Below, piece by piece: positions 17,380 through 25,949 of a DNA stretch of 64,000 nucleotides. The notes under the pieces were generated by a model. It did no database searches. It was not told where the DNA came from and saw only the letters and a list, made by a program, of their open reading frames with translations. Location of the stretch: assembly GCA_966250335.1 (NCBI GenBank), contig CBINGZ010000001.1, positions 1-64,000 on the forward strand. The letters run 5' to 3'. Origin of the DNA: OLB7 sp966250335. Lineage in GTDB: Bacteria; Bacteroidota; Ignavibacteria; OLB7. The position numbers were made by a program, and so were the translations under genes. Numbering within the stretch: position 1 is the stretch's first letter; the number at the start of each line of letters is the position of its first letter.

Positions 17380-18468
17380 ATGAGCGAAGAGAACCATAGA
17401 TCACATTCCATTATGAGCCGCCGGAAATTCATGGCCGGCCTGGGGTTGGTCGGCGTGGGCCTGCCGGGCGTCTTCTCCCGGACCGGCGCGCAGACGGAGA
17501 TCGGAGCGACCTACCTGCAGGAGAACATCGGGACACCGGCCAAGATCGTCGTCGTGGGGGATCTCCAGCGAACGAGCCTGGTCGAACGGATGTTCCTCTC
17601 GCGCGAACAGAACGATCTGGTCCGCAAGAAGGTGGTCGACGCCATGGCCGCAGAAAAACCGGACGCGATGCTCCTGCTTGGGGATATGGTATCGGCCGGT
17701 GAGGATGAGAAGGACTGGAAATACTTCGACGAGCTGATGTCGGAGATCAACAAGGCGCAGATCCCGGTCTACGCGGCGCTGGGGAACCACGATTACGGGT
17801 TCGTCAAGCGCGGAGCCGGCAGTCTTCAGCTCTGTTTCCGCCGTTTCCCCCGCTGTCAGAACAGGCCCGATGTCATAGGGATGGGCTCGATCGGCCTCCT
17901 CACCGTCGACTCGAATTTCGACCAGATGACCCCGGCCGTCATCAGGGAACAGACGAGGCTCTACAAGGACGCGCTCGCGAAATTCGATGCCGATCCGGCG
18001 ATACGGGCGGTGATCGTCGCGTCGCATCATCCTCCCTACACCAACAGCAGCCTTGGCCCCGATCAGGGAGTGATCGAGAATTTCGCCGTGCCGTTCCTGG
18101 CGTCGAAGAAGACACGGCTCTTCTTCTCGGGACACGTTCACTCGTACGAGCGGTTCAAGTCGGAGGAGAAGATGTTCGTCGTCAGCGGCGGCGGCGGCGG
18201 TCCTCGCCGGTCGGTGATCATCACCCCTGACAGGCTCTTCCAGAACAACGAATACAACAGCGGAACGCTCCGTCCCTTCCATTACATCCGGCTCTTCGTC
18301 ACGACGACGGCGATCGAGGCGCAGGTGGTAATGTATGTGAACAACGAGTTTCTGGTGGGGGACAGGTTCGCGCTGGAGCTGGAGCCGGTCGCGCAGACCC
18401 AGCCGCAGGCCGGGATTCCCTCCGATTCCGTCGGGGGCGCCCCGCAGGCCTCGGCAACGCCGCGATAG
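17380..18468 (+). CDS. Tat-exported metallophosphoesterase
   Basis: A 362-residue calcineurin-type phosphoesterase. The N-terminus carries a twin-arginine signal (SRRKFMAG followed by a hydrophobic segment), so it is exported folded. The metal-binding motifs appear in order: VVGDLQR, LLGDMVSAG, ALGNHDYG, VASHHPPY and SGHVHSYE, together giving the two-metal site of phosphatases and phosphodiesterases. The family also includes purple-acid-like and 5'-nucleotidase-like enzymes; the natural substrate cannot be told. Start choice: this ATG leaves an 11-residue leader before the Tat motif; the later ATG at 17413 is an alternative. A 12-base gap separates it from the convergent transporter gene. Confidence 0.85.
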   Translation: MSEENHRSHSIMSRRKFMAGLGLVGVGLPGVFSRTGAQTEIGATYLQENIGTPAKIVVVGDLQRTSLVERMFLSREQNDLVRKKVVDAMAAEKPDAMLLLGDMVSAGEDEKDWKYFDELMSEINKAQIPVYAALGNHDYGFVKRGAGSLQLCFRRFPRCQNRPDVIGMGSIGLLTVDSNFDQMTPAVIREQTRLYKDALAKFDADPAIRAVIVASHHPPYTNSSLGPDQGVIENFAVPFLASKKTRLFFSGHVHSYERFKSEEKMFVVSGGGGGPRRSVIITPDRLFQNNEYNSGTLRPFHYIRLFVTTTAIEAQVVMYVNNEFLVGDRFALELEPVAQTQPQAGIPSDSVGGAPQASATPR

Positions 18469-18480
18469 ATCGCGAGCCGA

Positions 18481-19329
18481 TCATCCGGGCATTCCCAGCA
18501 GCACGACCGCCACGGCCGCGAGCGCTATGCCGATCCAGGCGATCCTGTTCGGACGTTCCTTCCAGAAAAGGACGGCGACCAGGGCCGTAAGGACCACACC
18601 GGCCGCGCTCACCGTGGGGAAGACGGTCGCGGCCCCCAGGCTCTTCAGCGCGCGGATCAGGAACCAGCTGCTGAGATAGTTCGGGATCCCGAGAAGGAGC
18701 CCGAGCAGCAGATCGTGCCGCCGCACCTTTGTCCGCAGGATCACTACCCGTCCCCAGCAGATCAGCGCAGCCGTCGCAAAGACGAAGAGGAGGAAGGAAC
18801 CGAAGTCGATTCCCGCTTCCTGCACGATCTTCATGGAGAAGTCGTTGGCGATCATCACCACGAAGAGGAGCGCCAGAAGACCGACCGCTCCCATATCGGC
18901 CCTGTGCGAGCCGTCATGGCGTCTGCCGCGCTGCGCGAGCTTGAGCAGAAGAAAGGAGAGGAGCCCGACGCCGATCCCCGCCGTCTGCATGGGGGAGGGC
19001 TGTTCGTTGTAGAAGATCATGGCGCCGACCACCGGACCAAGGGTGGCGATCCGGGCCACGGAGATCGAGACCGCCAGTCCGAGCCGCCGGATCGCCTTCA
19101 TCTGGAGCATGAAGCCGGCCACGAAGCCGATCCCCACGGCGGTTCCCATCAGCATCCAGAGCGGCTCCAGCCCCGCTCCGGGATCTTCCGCGAGCAGCAG
19201 GCCGAGCACGGCGGCCGAGATGTAGCTCGACCCCGCCACGACCGATCGACGTCCTCCGCGCGTCTCGCTCACCTTGAGGATGATGGAGATCGCAAGCGAG
19301 GAGAGGATGGAGAGAATCAGGTTCAGCAT
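18481..19329 (-). CDS. EamA-type (DMT superfamily) transporter
   Basis: A 282-residue inner-membrane protein with about nine or ten hydrophobic helices in two similar halves, the EamA arrangement of drug/metabolite transporters. The second half ends with the typical FWKERPNRIAWIGIALAAVAVVLLG signature seen here as ALVAVLFWKE followed by the last helix. Substrates of this family range from amino acids to nucleotide sugars, and none can be assigned. It is convergent with the metallophosphoesterase gene and upstream of nothing obviously related. Confidence 0.8.
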   Translation of the reverse strand: MLNLILSILSSLAISIILKVSETRGGRRSVVAGSSYISAAVLGLLLAEDPGAGLEPLWMLMGTAVGIGFVAGFMLQMKAIRRLGLAVSISVARIATLGPVVGAMIFYNEQPSPMQTAGIGVGLLSFLLLKLAQRGRRHDGSHRADMGAVGLLALLFVVMIANDFSMKIVQEAGIDFGSFLLFVFATAALICWGRVVILRTKVRRHDLLLGLLLGIPNYLSSWFLIRALKSLGAATVFPTVSAAGVVLTALVAVLFWKERPNRIAWIGIALAAVAVVLLGMPG

Positions 19330-19360
19330 CGGCGCCCCGTCTGCGCCCGGCGGCGGCGCT

Positions 19361-19675
19361 TCACTCGTTCTCCCGTCGGATCAGTTCGTGGGCAAGATCG
19401 TGCAGCACGCTTCTGAGTGCTGCACGACCGACAACGGTTTCGCCGAGCTCGCGATGGCGCAGCTTGAACATATTGCTGCGGCCCCCCCGGGCATCGTACG
19501 GCTCTATCAGCAGGTCGCCGTAACCCATCTCGAAATGCTCCGATTCCCCCGCCAGGAACTCCTGCATCTCCCGCACGTCGGGCATCTTCAGTTCACGGTC
19601 GAGCATCTGCCAGAGGATATCGTCCTGTTTCTTCGTCTTTTTCATCGGTGTATTCTTCTTCGCCGTATCGGGCAT
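19361..19675 (-). CDS. Small conserved-looking cytoplasmic protein
   Basis: A 104-residue charged protein with no signal or membrane segment. It reads KKTKKQDDILWQMLDRELKM, then EMQEFLAGESEHFEMGYGDLLIEPYD, and ends in a helix ALRSVLHDLAHELIRR. The composition and codon pattern look coding, but no family was recognised. The ATG at 19645 (before KKTKK) is an alternative start. A perfect CCGGCAGG/CCTGCCGG hairpin (19682-19703) covers the region just upstream of the longer start, which would hide its ribosome site and slightly favours the shorter form or regulated translation. Confidence 0.5.
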   Translation of the reverse strand: MPDTAKKNTPMKKTKKQDDILWQMLDRELKMPDVREMQEFLAGESEHFEMGYGDLLIEPYDARGGRSNMFKLRHRELGETVVGRAALRSVLHDLAHELIRRENE

Positions 19676-20107
19676 AACTCCGGCAGGTGACCCCCTGCCG
19701 GAACTCCTGACGTATGAACATCGATCGAAATCGCACCCATGTTCTTCCAACCCCAGGGAATGAAACGTCCACAACAACGGACATATCGTTCATCTTCTTC
19801 CAGCCCCGAAGGGGCGAACCGTTTGTAGCACCGGACCGTTCATATCATTATTTCTGAAGCCCTGAAGGGGCGGCCCATTCTTCGCCTCCTCGACGAGGAA
19901 GAACGGTGCGCGCCTTCGGCGCTAAGAATCTTGATGGGAAACATCGTTGCTACAGATAGCTCTCCCCTTCGGGGCTGGAAGACAGGCGCTCATCCGTCTC
20001 TCGTGACCGTGGCCGCCAATGCCCGTTCCGGGCGCAATCTACGTTCTCTCCCCCTCTGGCCGTCATGGCGGGGAAGGCTCACCGGAACATTTTCAGTATA
20101 CTTCATC
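19676..20107. other. Intergenic region holding palindromic repeats
   Basis: Between a leftward small gene and the rightward helicase. It contains a CCGGCAGG hairpin at its left edge and the long imperfect palindrome listed separately; the promoters of both genes must lie in or beside these. Confidence 0.5.
19797..19981. repeat. Palindromic repeat element, copy A
   Basis: An imperfect inverted repeat of about 185 bases. Both ends read CTTCCAGCCCCGAAGGGG inward, then TTTGTAGCA / CTGTAGCAACG, and the centre is near 19890 (CCTCCTCGACGAGGAAG). A diverged partial unit continues leftward from about 19744 (CTTCCAACCCCAGGG). A second copy with the same module order lies at 54824-54993. The arrangement is that of a non-coding REP/BIME-like element able to fold into a long cruciform or RNA hairpin. 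Confidence 0.75.
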
Positions 20108-22153
20108 ATGATCGACGAGACGGCGGATATCCCATCACAGAGCATCACTCCGGGGACGGGACCGGAGAAGACCCCGGCGCGGAAAACGTTCGTGCTGAAG
20201 CGACGGAACGAGGTCGAGGGCGTTCCTCACTTCCGCATCCGCTACGCCGACGAACTGAACGCCGCCCAGCTCGCCGTCGTGGAACAGACCGACGGCCCGC
20301 TGCTGGTGATCGCGGGAGCGGGAACAGGGAAGACACGCACCCTGGTCTACCGCGTCTCGCGGATGATCGAACTCGGCATCCATCCCGAACAGATACTCCT
20401 CCTCACCTTCACCCGCAAGGCAGCACAGGAGATGCTCCGCCGCGCCGCCGTGCTGGTGGGAGGGAAGGCGGAACAGGTTCATGGAGGGACGTTCCACTCC
20501 TTCGCCAATCTCACCCTCAGAAAATACGCGGGGATGCTCGGCTACGAGGGGAGCTTCACCATTCTCGACCAGGGGGATTGCGAGGATGTGGTGAATCTGC
20601 TCCGCTCCCGGCTCGGGCTCGACTCGCGCGGCCGCCGCTTCCCCCGCAAACAGACGATCGCTTCGATGATCTCCGCCTCCATCAACAGAATGACTCCTAT
20701 CCGGGAGATCATCGAGGAGGAATACCCGCACTACCGCCGCGACGTGGAGGAGATCGAGGGGCTGGCCCGCTCCTACCAGGAGTACAAGCGGTCGCACAAC
20801 CTGATGGACTACGACGACCTTCTGGTAAACATGGCGCTCCTGCTGGAGAAGTTCCCGGAGGTGCGGAACAGAATGGCCGAGCAGCACAGATTCATCATGG
20901 TGGATGAATATCAGGATACGAACAAACTTCAGCACCAGATCGTCCGCCTGCTCGGCGAGCGCCACCGGAACGTCATGGTGGTCGGCGACGACTCTCAGTC
21001 GATCTACAGCTTCCGGGGGGCCAACTTCCGGAACATCATGGAGTTCCCCGACCTCTTCCCCGGCACCACGGTCATCACGCTGGAGGAGAACTACAGGTCG
21101 ATCCAGCCGATCCTGACCTTCACGAACGAAATCCTTCGTCATGCGATAGAGAAGTACGAGAAGCATCTCTTCACCCGCCGGCTGGGGGAGGAGATGCCGA
21201 TGATCGTCTCCACGGTGAGCGAGCAGCTTCAGTCGCAGTTCATCGTCCATCAGATCCTGGAGCTGCGGGAACAGGGGATCGATCTGAACGAGATCGCCGT
21301 CCTCTTCCGAAGCAGCTATCTCTCGTTCGATCTGGAGATCGAACTGACGAAGGCGAATATCCCTTACGTCAAGATGGGGGGATTCAAGTTCATCGAGACG
21401 GCGCATGTGAAGGATCTGATCGCGCATCTCCGCGTGGTCCACAACCCGCGCGATGTGGTGAGCTGGAACAGGATCCTGCTGCTGCTGCCGGGGGTGGGGC
21501 CGCGCACGGCGCAACGGGTCGTGGAGGGGATCGCCGAGGGGGAGCTCGATCTCACTCCGGAGGGAGCGGAGAAGGCGGCGCGACTCGGCAGCGCGGCCGT
21601 GGGAGACCTCTTCACGATGCTCGCCTCCCTCGCCGGAGAACGGCTCTCGGTGCCGGAGATGGTGGACCGGCTGGTGACCTACTACCGTCCGATCATGAAG
21701 GGGAAGTACGACGACTACACCAAGAGGCTGAAGGATGTGGAGATGTTCGCCGAGATCGCCGGCCGCTACAGATCGCTCACCTCGTTCCTGGCCGATATGG
21801 CGCTGGAGCCGCCGACCGAATCGGTGATCGGCATGGAGGAGACCCGCGAGGATGAGCAGCTCGTTCTCTCCACGATACATTCCGCCAAAGGGCTGGAATG
21901 GCACACCGTCTTCATCATCTGGGCTCTGGATGGACGGTTCCCGTCGTTCTACGCTGCGGAGAGTCTCGATGCGATGGAAGAGGAGCGCCGCCTGATGTAC
22001 GTGGCCGCCACCCGCGCCAAGGATAAACTGATCATCACCTACCCGATCAACGTCTACGACCGCGAGAGCGGGATGGTCCTCTCGAAGCCGTCACGGTTCA
22101 TCGCCGACATCACCGAGGATATCGCGGAACGATGGGTCGTGGCGGAGGAGTAG
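20108..22153 (+). CDS. UvrD/PcrA-family DNA helicase
   Basis: A 681-residue superfamily 1A helicase that unwinds DNA 3' to 5' with ATP, in repair or replication restart. Motifs: LNAAQLAVV Q-motif and Walker A GAGTGKT at residues 70-76; TFTRKAAQEM (Ia); MDYDDLLVN; FIMVDEYQDTN (II); GDDSQSIYSFRGA (III); VLSTIHSAKGLEWH (V); EEERRLMYVAATRAK (VI). The C-terminal Tudor-like tail of PcrA/UvrD appears missing, so the protein is nearer the Rep-like short form. The start is the ATG before IDETADIPS; the preceding frame runs through the palindromic repeat and is not coding. Confidence 0.95.
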   Translation: MIDETADIPSQSITPGTGPEKTPARKTFVLKRRNEVEGVPHFRIRYADELNAAQLAVVEQTDGPLLVIAGAGTGKTRTLVYRVSRMIELGIHPEQILLLTFTRKAAQEMLRRAAVLVGGKAEQVHGGTFHSFANLTLRKYAGMLGYEGSFTILDQGDCEDVVNLLRSRLGLDSRGRRFPRKQTIASMISASINRMTPIREIIEEEYPHYRRDVEEIEGLARSYQEYKRSHNLMDYDDLLVNMALLLEKFPEVRNRMAEQHRFIMVDEYQDTNKLQHQIVRLLGERHRNVMVVGDDSQSIYSFRGANFRNIMEFPDLFPGTTVITLEENYRSIQPILTFTNEILRHAIEKYEKHLFTRRLGEEMPMIVSTVSEQLQSQFIVHQILELREQGIDLNEIAVLFRSSYLSFDLEIELTKANIPYVKMGGFKFIETAHVKDLIAHLRVVHNPRDVVSWNRILLLLPGVGPRTAQRVVEGIAEGELDLTPEGAEKAARLGSAAVGDLFTMLASLAGERLSVPEMVDRLVTYYRPIMKGKYDDYTKRLKDVEMFAEIAGRYRSLTSFLADMALEPPTESVIGMEETREDEQLVLSTIHSAKGLEWHTVFIIWALDGRFPSFYAAESLDAMEEERRLMYVAATRAKDKLIITYPINVYDRESGMVLSKPSRFIADITEDIAERWVVAEE

Positions 22154-22186
22154 AGTCCACCTCCACTTGAATCCCTCTACGATATG

Positions 22187-23347
22187 TTATTTCGCCCAGT
22201 CGGGTACTTCCTCGGTCGCTGCCGCCGCGCCCTGGGGGGCGGGGGCTTCCAGGGAGGTCACGATCGGATGGGTCGCATCCCACCTGATGGAGGCGAGGAA
22301 GAGCCCGCGCGACCTGTCGCTGCGCGTGTGCGCCACGTCGTCGATATCGCGGCTGGCGGAGGTGATATACCACTGGTTGTTCCACTGGAAGATCTTGCTC
22401 GCGTGGGAGGTCGAGAGGATATATTCGCTCCGGTCCCGGAAGTTCAGCGGATCGCGGCTGATGACGTAGCGCGTCCCCGCTCCCCCCTTCCAGAAGAGAT
22501 AATACCTGCCGTCCCGCTCGATCACGCAGGGAGACTCGGGATGGCCGTGCGTATACGCCTCGTGCGCGCCGACCGGACGGATCAGCACCGGCCCGCGGTC
22601 GACCCAGTTGACGAGGTCGGTCGAGGTCGCCGCAGCCACGCACGCGAAGTCCTCCCGTTCCTCCTCGACGATCGCGTTCCCCGCCATCCTGCTGGAATCG
22701 ACCTTGAACCGCGCCACATAGTAGCAGATATAGCCTCCCCTCGGGTCCTTGAAGACGAAAGGATCGCGTCCCGATACCGGACCTCCCTTCCCGTTCGCAT
22801 ATCCCTTCGCATAATATGCGGCCCAGCTCGGGTCGGGAGTGATCACAGGCGCGCAGGCGTTGCGGGTCCACTTGAACAGATCGGTCGACGTCGCCATGAA
22901 GATCCGTTCTCCCTGGTAGAACGATCCTTCGTTCCCGGTGTAGAACATGTAGTATTTCCCCTCCCGCTCGATCACGCTCGGCGCGTAGATATGCCCGGCG
23001 TCGAGATCGCATCCCCCTGAACCGGCCTTCAGAGCGGGGTCGTGGAGGGTCCAGGTCAGGAGGTCGGGACTTGTTGCATGACCGATGATGATCTCGTTCC
23101 CCGCCGAATCCCACGGGCTCTTCCTCCTCTGCCCCTGAATGAAGAAGAGATGCCACAACCCCTGCGCGTTGATCAGGCTGTGATCGTTGATATATCCCTG
23201 CGGGATATCGAAGACATAGCGGAAGTGCTGGGCGGAGGCCGGAAGAACCTGGGCCCCGGCTTCGGGAGCCGTAAAAATCGCTGTACGAGATATCAGAATA
23301 ACCGACAGCCGCAGGAAGATTGCCGGGAAGCGGGTTGATGACGCCAT
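22187..23347 (-). CDS. Exported five-bladed beta-propeller glycoside hydrolase
   Basis: A 386-residue exported protein (signal peptide about 1-33). Residues about 40-350 show the repeated blade pattern of the GH32/GH43/GH68 superfamily: YAPSVIEREGKYYMFYTG, FMATSTDLFKWTR, GRDPFVFKDPRGGYICYYV (with the RDP motif), ESPCVIERDGRYYLFW. The N-terminal INDHSLINAQGLWHLFF sits where GH32 enzymes have the WxNDPNG nucleophile block, so the nucleophile Asp may be the one in IND, but the motif is altered. It probably acts on fructose- or arabinose-containing glycans in the periplasm. The gene follows the polysaccharide deacetylase gene on the same strand, consistent with a glycan-processing pair. Confidence 0.75.
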   Translation of the reverse strand: MASSTRFPAIFLRLSVILISRTAIFTAPEAGAQVLPASAQHFRYVFDIPQGYINDHSLINAQGLWHLFFIQGQRRKSPWDSAGNEIIIGHATSPDLLTWTLHDPALKAGSGGCDLDAGHIYAPSVIEREGKYYMFYTGNEGSFYQGERIFMATSTDLFKWTRNACAPVITPDPSWAAYYAKGYANGKGGPVSGRDPFVFKDPRGGYICYYVARFKVDSSRMAGNAIVEEEREDFACVAAATSTDLVNWVDRGPVLIRPVGAHEAYTHGHPESPCVIERDGRYYLFWKGGAGTRYVISRDPLNFRDRSEYILSTSHASKIFQWNNQWYITSASRDIDDVAHTRSDRSRGLFLASIRWDATHPIVTSLEAPAPQGAAAATEEVPDWAK

Positions 23348-23500
23348 GTGAGACGGAAGGATAGATGAGAACGCGGTCGAACGAGCGGACGAGGTCCGCA
23401 TGAGCGGAGCAAGGTACGACAACCGGCGGTTCCGACGCGCCGATGCCGGACCCGGACTCCGCTTGCACTACGACCATAACGAGGCGCGATCCGCGAGAGC

Positions 23501-24442
23501 CTACAGCCCGAGCCGATCGATCTTCTCCTCTTCATACTCCGAATCCTCGGCGGGGTACCGCAGGCTCTCCTTGAACCTGCCCGACGCATGCGCGAGGGAC
23601 CAGAGGATCCCTTCACCTGCCGGAAGAACATCGGGAACCGAGGCGTAGACCGGGTCGTCGAACGCCTCATCGGCGCCGATATGTTCCCATCCCTGCCGCT
23701 TGAACATCTCCAGCAGATCGGAGAGGAAGAGAGCGTTCAGAAGATTGTGGTGAAGCAGGATCACATGAGGGACGCTGCGCCCGAGCAGCTCCTGCGAGAG
23801 CCCGTCGTAGTAGGAGGCGCGGTCCCATAGATGCGCGAGATAAGAGTCGCGGTACGGCTTCAGATCCGCCTCCGGCTTCTCATGCAGCCGCTTCCGGAGA
23901 CGGTCGTCGATATACCAGTCCGAGGCGTCGATGGAAACATGCCCGGTACGATATTCCCGTTTCCGCAGGTACGAACGGACGGCATCCCGCTTCTCGACGG
24001 TCTCCCCCTCCTTCAGAAACGGGAAACGGAAGAGGCGGACGAACCCCGACAGATCCTCTATCACCTTCTCACCCTTCTCGATATCGGCGATATATGCGGC
24101 GGAGGTCACGGAGGGGGAGTGGTAATGGAGATGCGAATACGAATGATTCGCGATCAGATGTTTTGCGTCATTCCATCGCCCCAGAAGTCCCCGACCGGCC
24201 GCATGATCGACCCGCATTCCGCAGACGAAGAGCGCCGAGGGGGGAGCGGCGGAACCGCCCAGGGCATCCAGGATGGCGAGATCACGCTTCTCCGGGGAGA
24301 GGAGCGGCGTCTCTACGACATGCGGATCATCGATCGAGACCGCGAAACGGCGTCCGGTCCCGGCCCGAACAATCGTGGGACGAGCTACCGTGGCGGCCAC
24401 GGTTCCGGCGATCACCGTATTGAGGAAACTGCGACGGTTCAT
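23501..24442 (-). CDS. Tat-exported polysaccharide deacetylase family protein
   Basis: A 313-residue protein starting with a twin-arginine signal (NRRSFLNTVIAGTVAATVA). The NodB-type metal site is visible: FAVSIDDPH (Asp pair) and ANHSYSHLHYH (the HxxxH histidines), then the arginine motif LFRFPFLKEG. Late in the protein VILLHHN supplies the His of the last motif. These enzymes remove acetyl groups from N-acetylglucosamine or related polymers. The substrate is not evident; a secreted glycoside hydrolase gene lies about 150 bases downstream. The start is unambiguous because of the Tat motif. Confidence 0.88.
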   Translation of the reverse strand: MNRRSFLNTVIAGTVAATVARPTIVRAGTGRRFAVSIDDPHVVETPLLSPEKRDLAILDALGGSAAPPSALFVCGMRVDHAAGRGLLGRWNDAKHLIANHSYSHLHYHSPSVTSAAYIADIEKGEKVIEDLSGFVRLFRFPFLKEGETVEKRDAVRSYLRKREYRTGHVSIDASDWYIDDRLRKRLHEKPEADLKPYRDSYLAHLWDRASYYDGLSQELLGRSVPHVILLHHNLLNALFLSDLLEMFKRQGWEHIGADEAFDDPVYASVPDVLPAGEGILWSLAHASGRFKESLRYPAEDSEYEEEKIDRLGL

Positions 24443-24514
24443 TGTATCACGTGAATCGGCAACGATACGAAGCTCCGAGGAATCGGGGGCCGGAACATTC
24501 GCAGCATGCCCTGC

Positions 24515-25765
24515 TCACAGCACATTCCACACCGAGGTCGCCACGATATTCGGGGCAAGCCTATAGGTTTCCTCACCGGTATGCAGAATCAGGCCGCCGC
24601 GGACACGCTCACCGTATTCCTCCATGAAGGCGCGAATACCGGCCGTATCGCGATGCGAAGGCCGCGTTCCGCTTTTCACTTCGATCGCCAGCAGTTCGTC
24701 GCCGCGCTCGACCACGAAGTCGACTTCGGTGCCGGACGACGTGCGCCAGTAGAGAACGTTCGGAGTTTCTATCAGAGCGTCGCACCAGGCGACCAGATCG
24801 GTCAGCACCAGATTTTCGAGATGCGCTCCGCGCGGCTCGCTTTCACCGGCCAGAAACATCGCAAGCGCCGTATCGCTCCAGAACGCCTTCGGTGTCTTCA
24901 CCAGCCTCTTCGTGCGATTCACCGAGTATGGTTCAAGACGGATGAGCCGGTACGAGGTCTCCAGCAGGTTCAGATAGCGATGAACGGAAGGTTGAGGGAT
25001 ACCCGTATCGCGTGACAGCTCGCTCTGATTCATGAGATTGCCGACCCTGAGACAGACAGCCCGCATCAATCGCCGGAAATCGACCAGACTGTCGATCGCC
25101 GCCAGGTCCTGCAGGTCGCGTTCCAGATATGTTCTCACGTAGCCTGCGAACCAGATCGCCCGCTCCTCGTTCGTTTGAAGCTCATAGGCGGGCGTGGGAT
25201 ATCCTCCAAGTCGAACTTCGTCACGCCAGTCGCTCAGGACCGTCTTCTCCGCCGACATGAGGTCGTACCAGTCGTGCACGGGAGTCGTGAAAAGGAGATC
25301 CCAGTTGCCGGCCCTTCCCTGACCCAGCCGCTCACGACGGGTGAGAGGACGCAACGTCACATACGTCGCGCGCCCGGCAAGCGTCTCCGAGACACGATTC
25401 ATAAGAAGCAGATTGGCCGACCCAGTCAGCACGAACTGTCCGCGAACACGCGGGCGTCCCTGATCCACGACTCTCTTGATCGCAAGCACAAGATCCGCCT
25501 CCCTCTGTACCTCGTCGATTACCATTCGGGGTGCGCGGCCCACCAGAACGTCGGACGCCGTGCGGGCCTCCTCACGAATATCGAGGTCCTCAAGCGTGAG
25601 ATACGGGTAGTCGCGAAGCATCGGGAGCCCCCGAACCAGGGTACTCTTACCTGTTTGACGGGCACCCATCACGACCACGACCGGCGAAACGCGAAGCGAT
25701 CGTTCGATCATGTCGGCAGCGATCCTGGGAAGCTCCATATCGGCAGGAGTTGTACGTACATCCAT
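24515..25765 (-). CDS. AAA ATPase with DUF4143 domain
   Basis: A 416-residue member of the common ATPase/DUF4143 family. Walker A GARQTGKS is at residues 34-41, Walker B APRMVIDEVQ about 80-89 and sensor-like FVLTGSANL about 112-120. After the ATPase comes a winged-helix segment (MNQSELSRDTGIPQPSVHRYLNLLE region, about 240-275) and a PD-(D/E)XK nuclease-like DUF4143 core (GTEVDFVVERGDELLAIEVKSG, with the Asp, Glu and Lys of that fold). The cellular role of the family is not settled. A 47-base palindrome begins 24 bases upstream of the start and could be bound by the winged helix. No partner gene is adjacent. Confidence 0.88.
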   Translation of the reverse strand: MDVRTTPADMELPRIAADMIERSLRVSPVVVVMGARQTGKSTLVRGLPMLRDYPYLTLEDLDIREEARTASDVLVGRAPRMVIDEVQREADLVLAIKRVVDQGRPRVRGQFVLTGSANLLLMNRVSETLAGRATYVTLRPLTRRERLGQGRAGNWDLLFTTPVHDWYDLMSAEKTVLSDWRDEVRLGGYPTPAYELQTNEERAIWFAGYVRTYLERDLQDLAAIDSLVDFRRLMRAVCLRVGNLMNQSELSRDTGIPQPSVHRYLNLLETSYRLIRLEPYSVNRTKRLVKTPKAFWSDTALAMFLAGESEPRGAHLENLVLTDLVAWCDALIETPNVLYWRTSSGTEVDFVVERGDELLAIEVKSGTRPSHRDTAGIRAFMEEYGERVRGGLILHTGEETYRLAPNIVATSVWNVL

Positions 25766-25788
25766 GTCTCAAGAGGTAGAAACCTTGT

Positions 25789-25835
25789 AATCTATTCACG
25801 TGGTGAATGAAATCTATTCATCACGTGAATAGATT
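25789..25835. promoter_or_regulatory. Large palindrome upstream of the DUF4143 gene
   Basis: The outer arms AATCTATTCACGTG and CACGTGAATAGATT are exact reverse complements; inner TGAAT/ATTCA arms extend the dyad. ATCTATTCA also occurs twice as a direct repeat. The region is AT-rich in a GC-rich genome and lies between the DUF4143 ATPase and the divergent KptA gene, so it is a likely operator/promoter for one or both. Confidence 0.7.
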
Positions 25836-25949
25836 GCAGGAACTACTGTCTGATTGACGTATCAACAACGAGCAATACGCGTGCAATAAATCGGTCGACC
25901 ACCATGCGGCGGAATCCACAGGAATTATCTCTTTACCAGGCTCCTTTCT

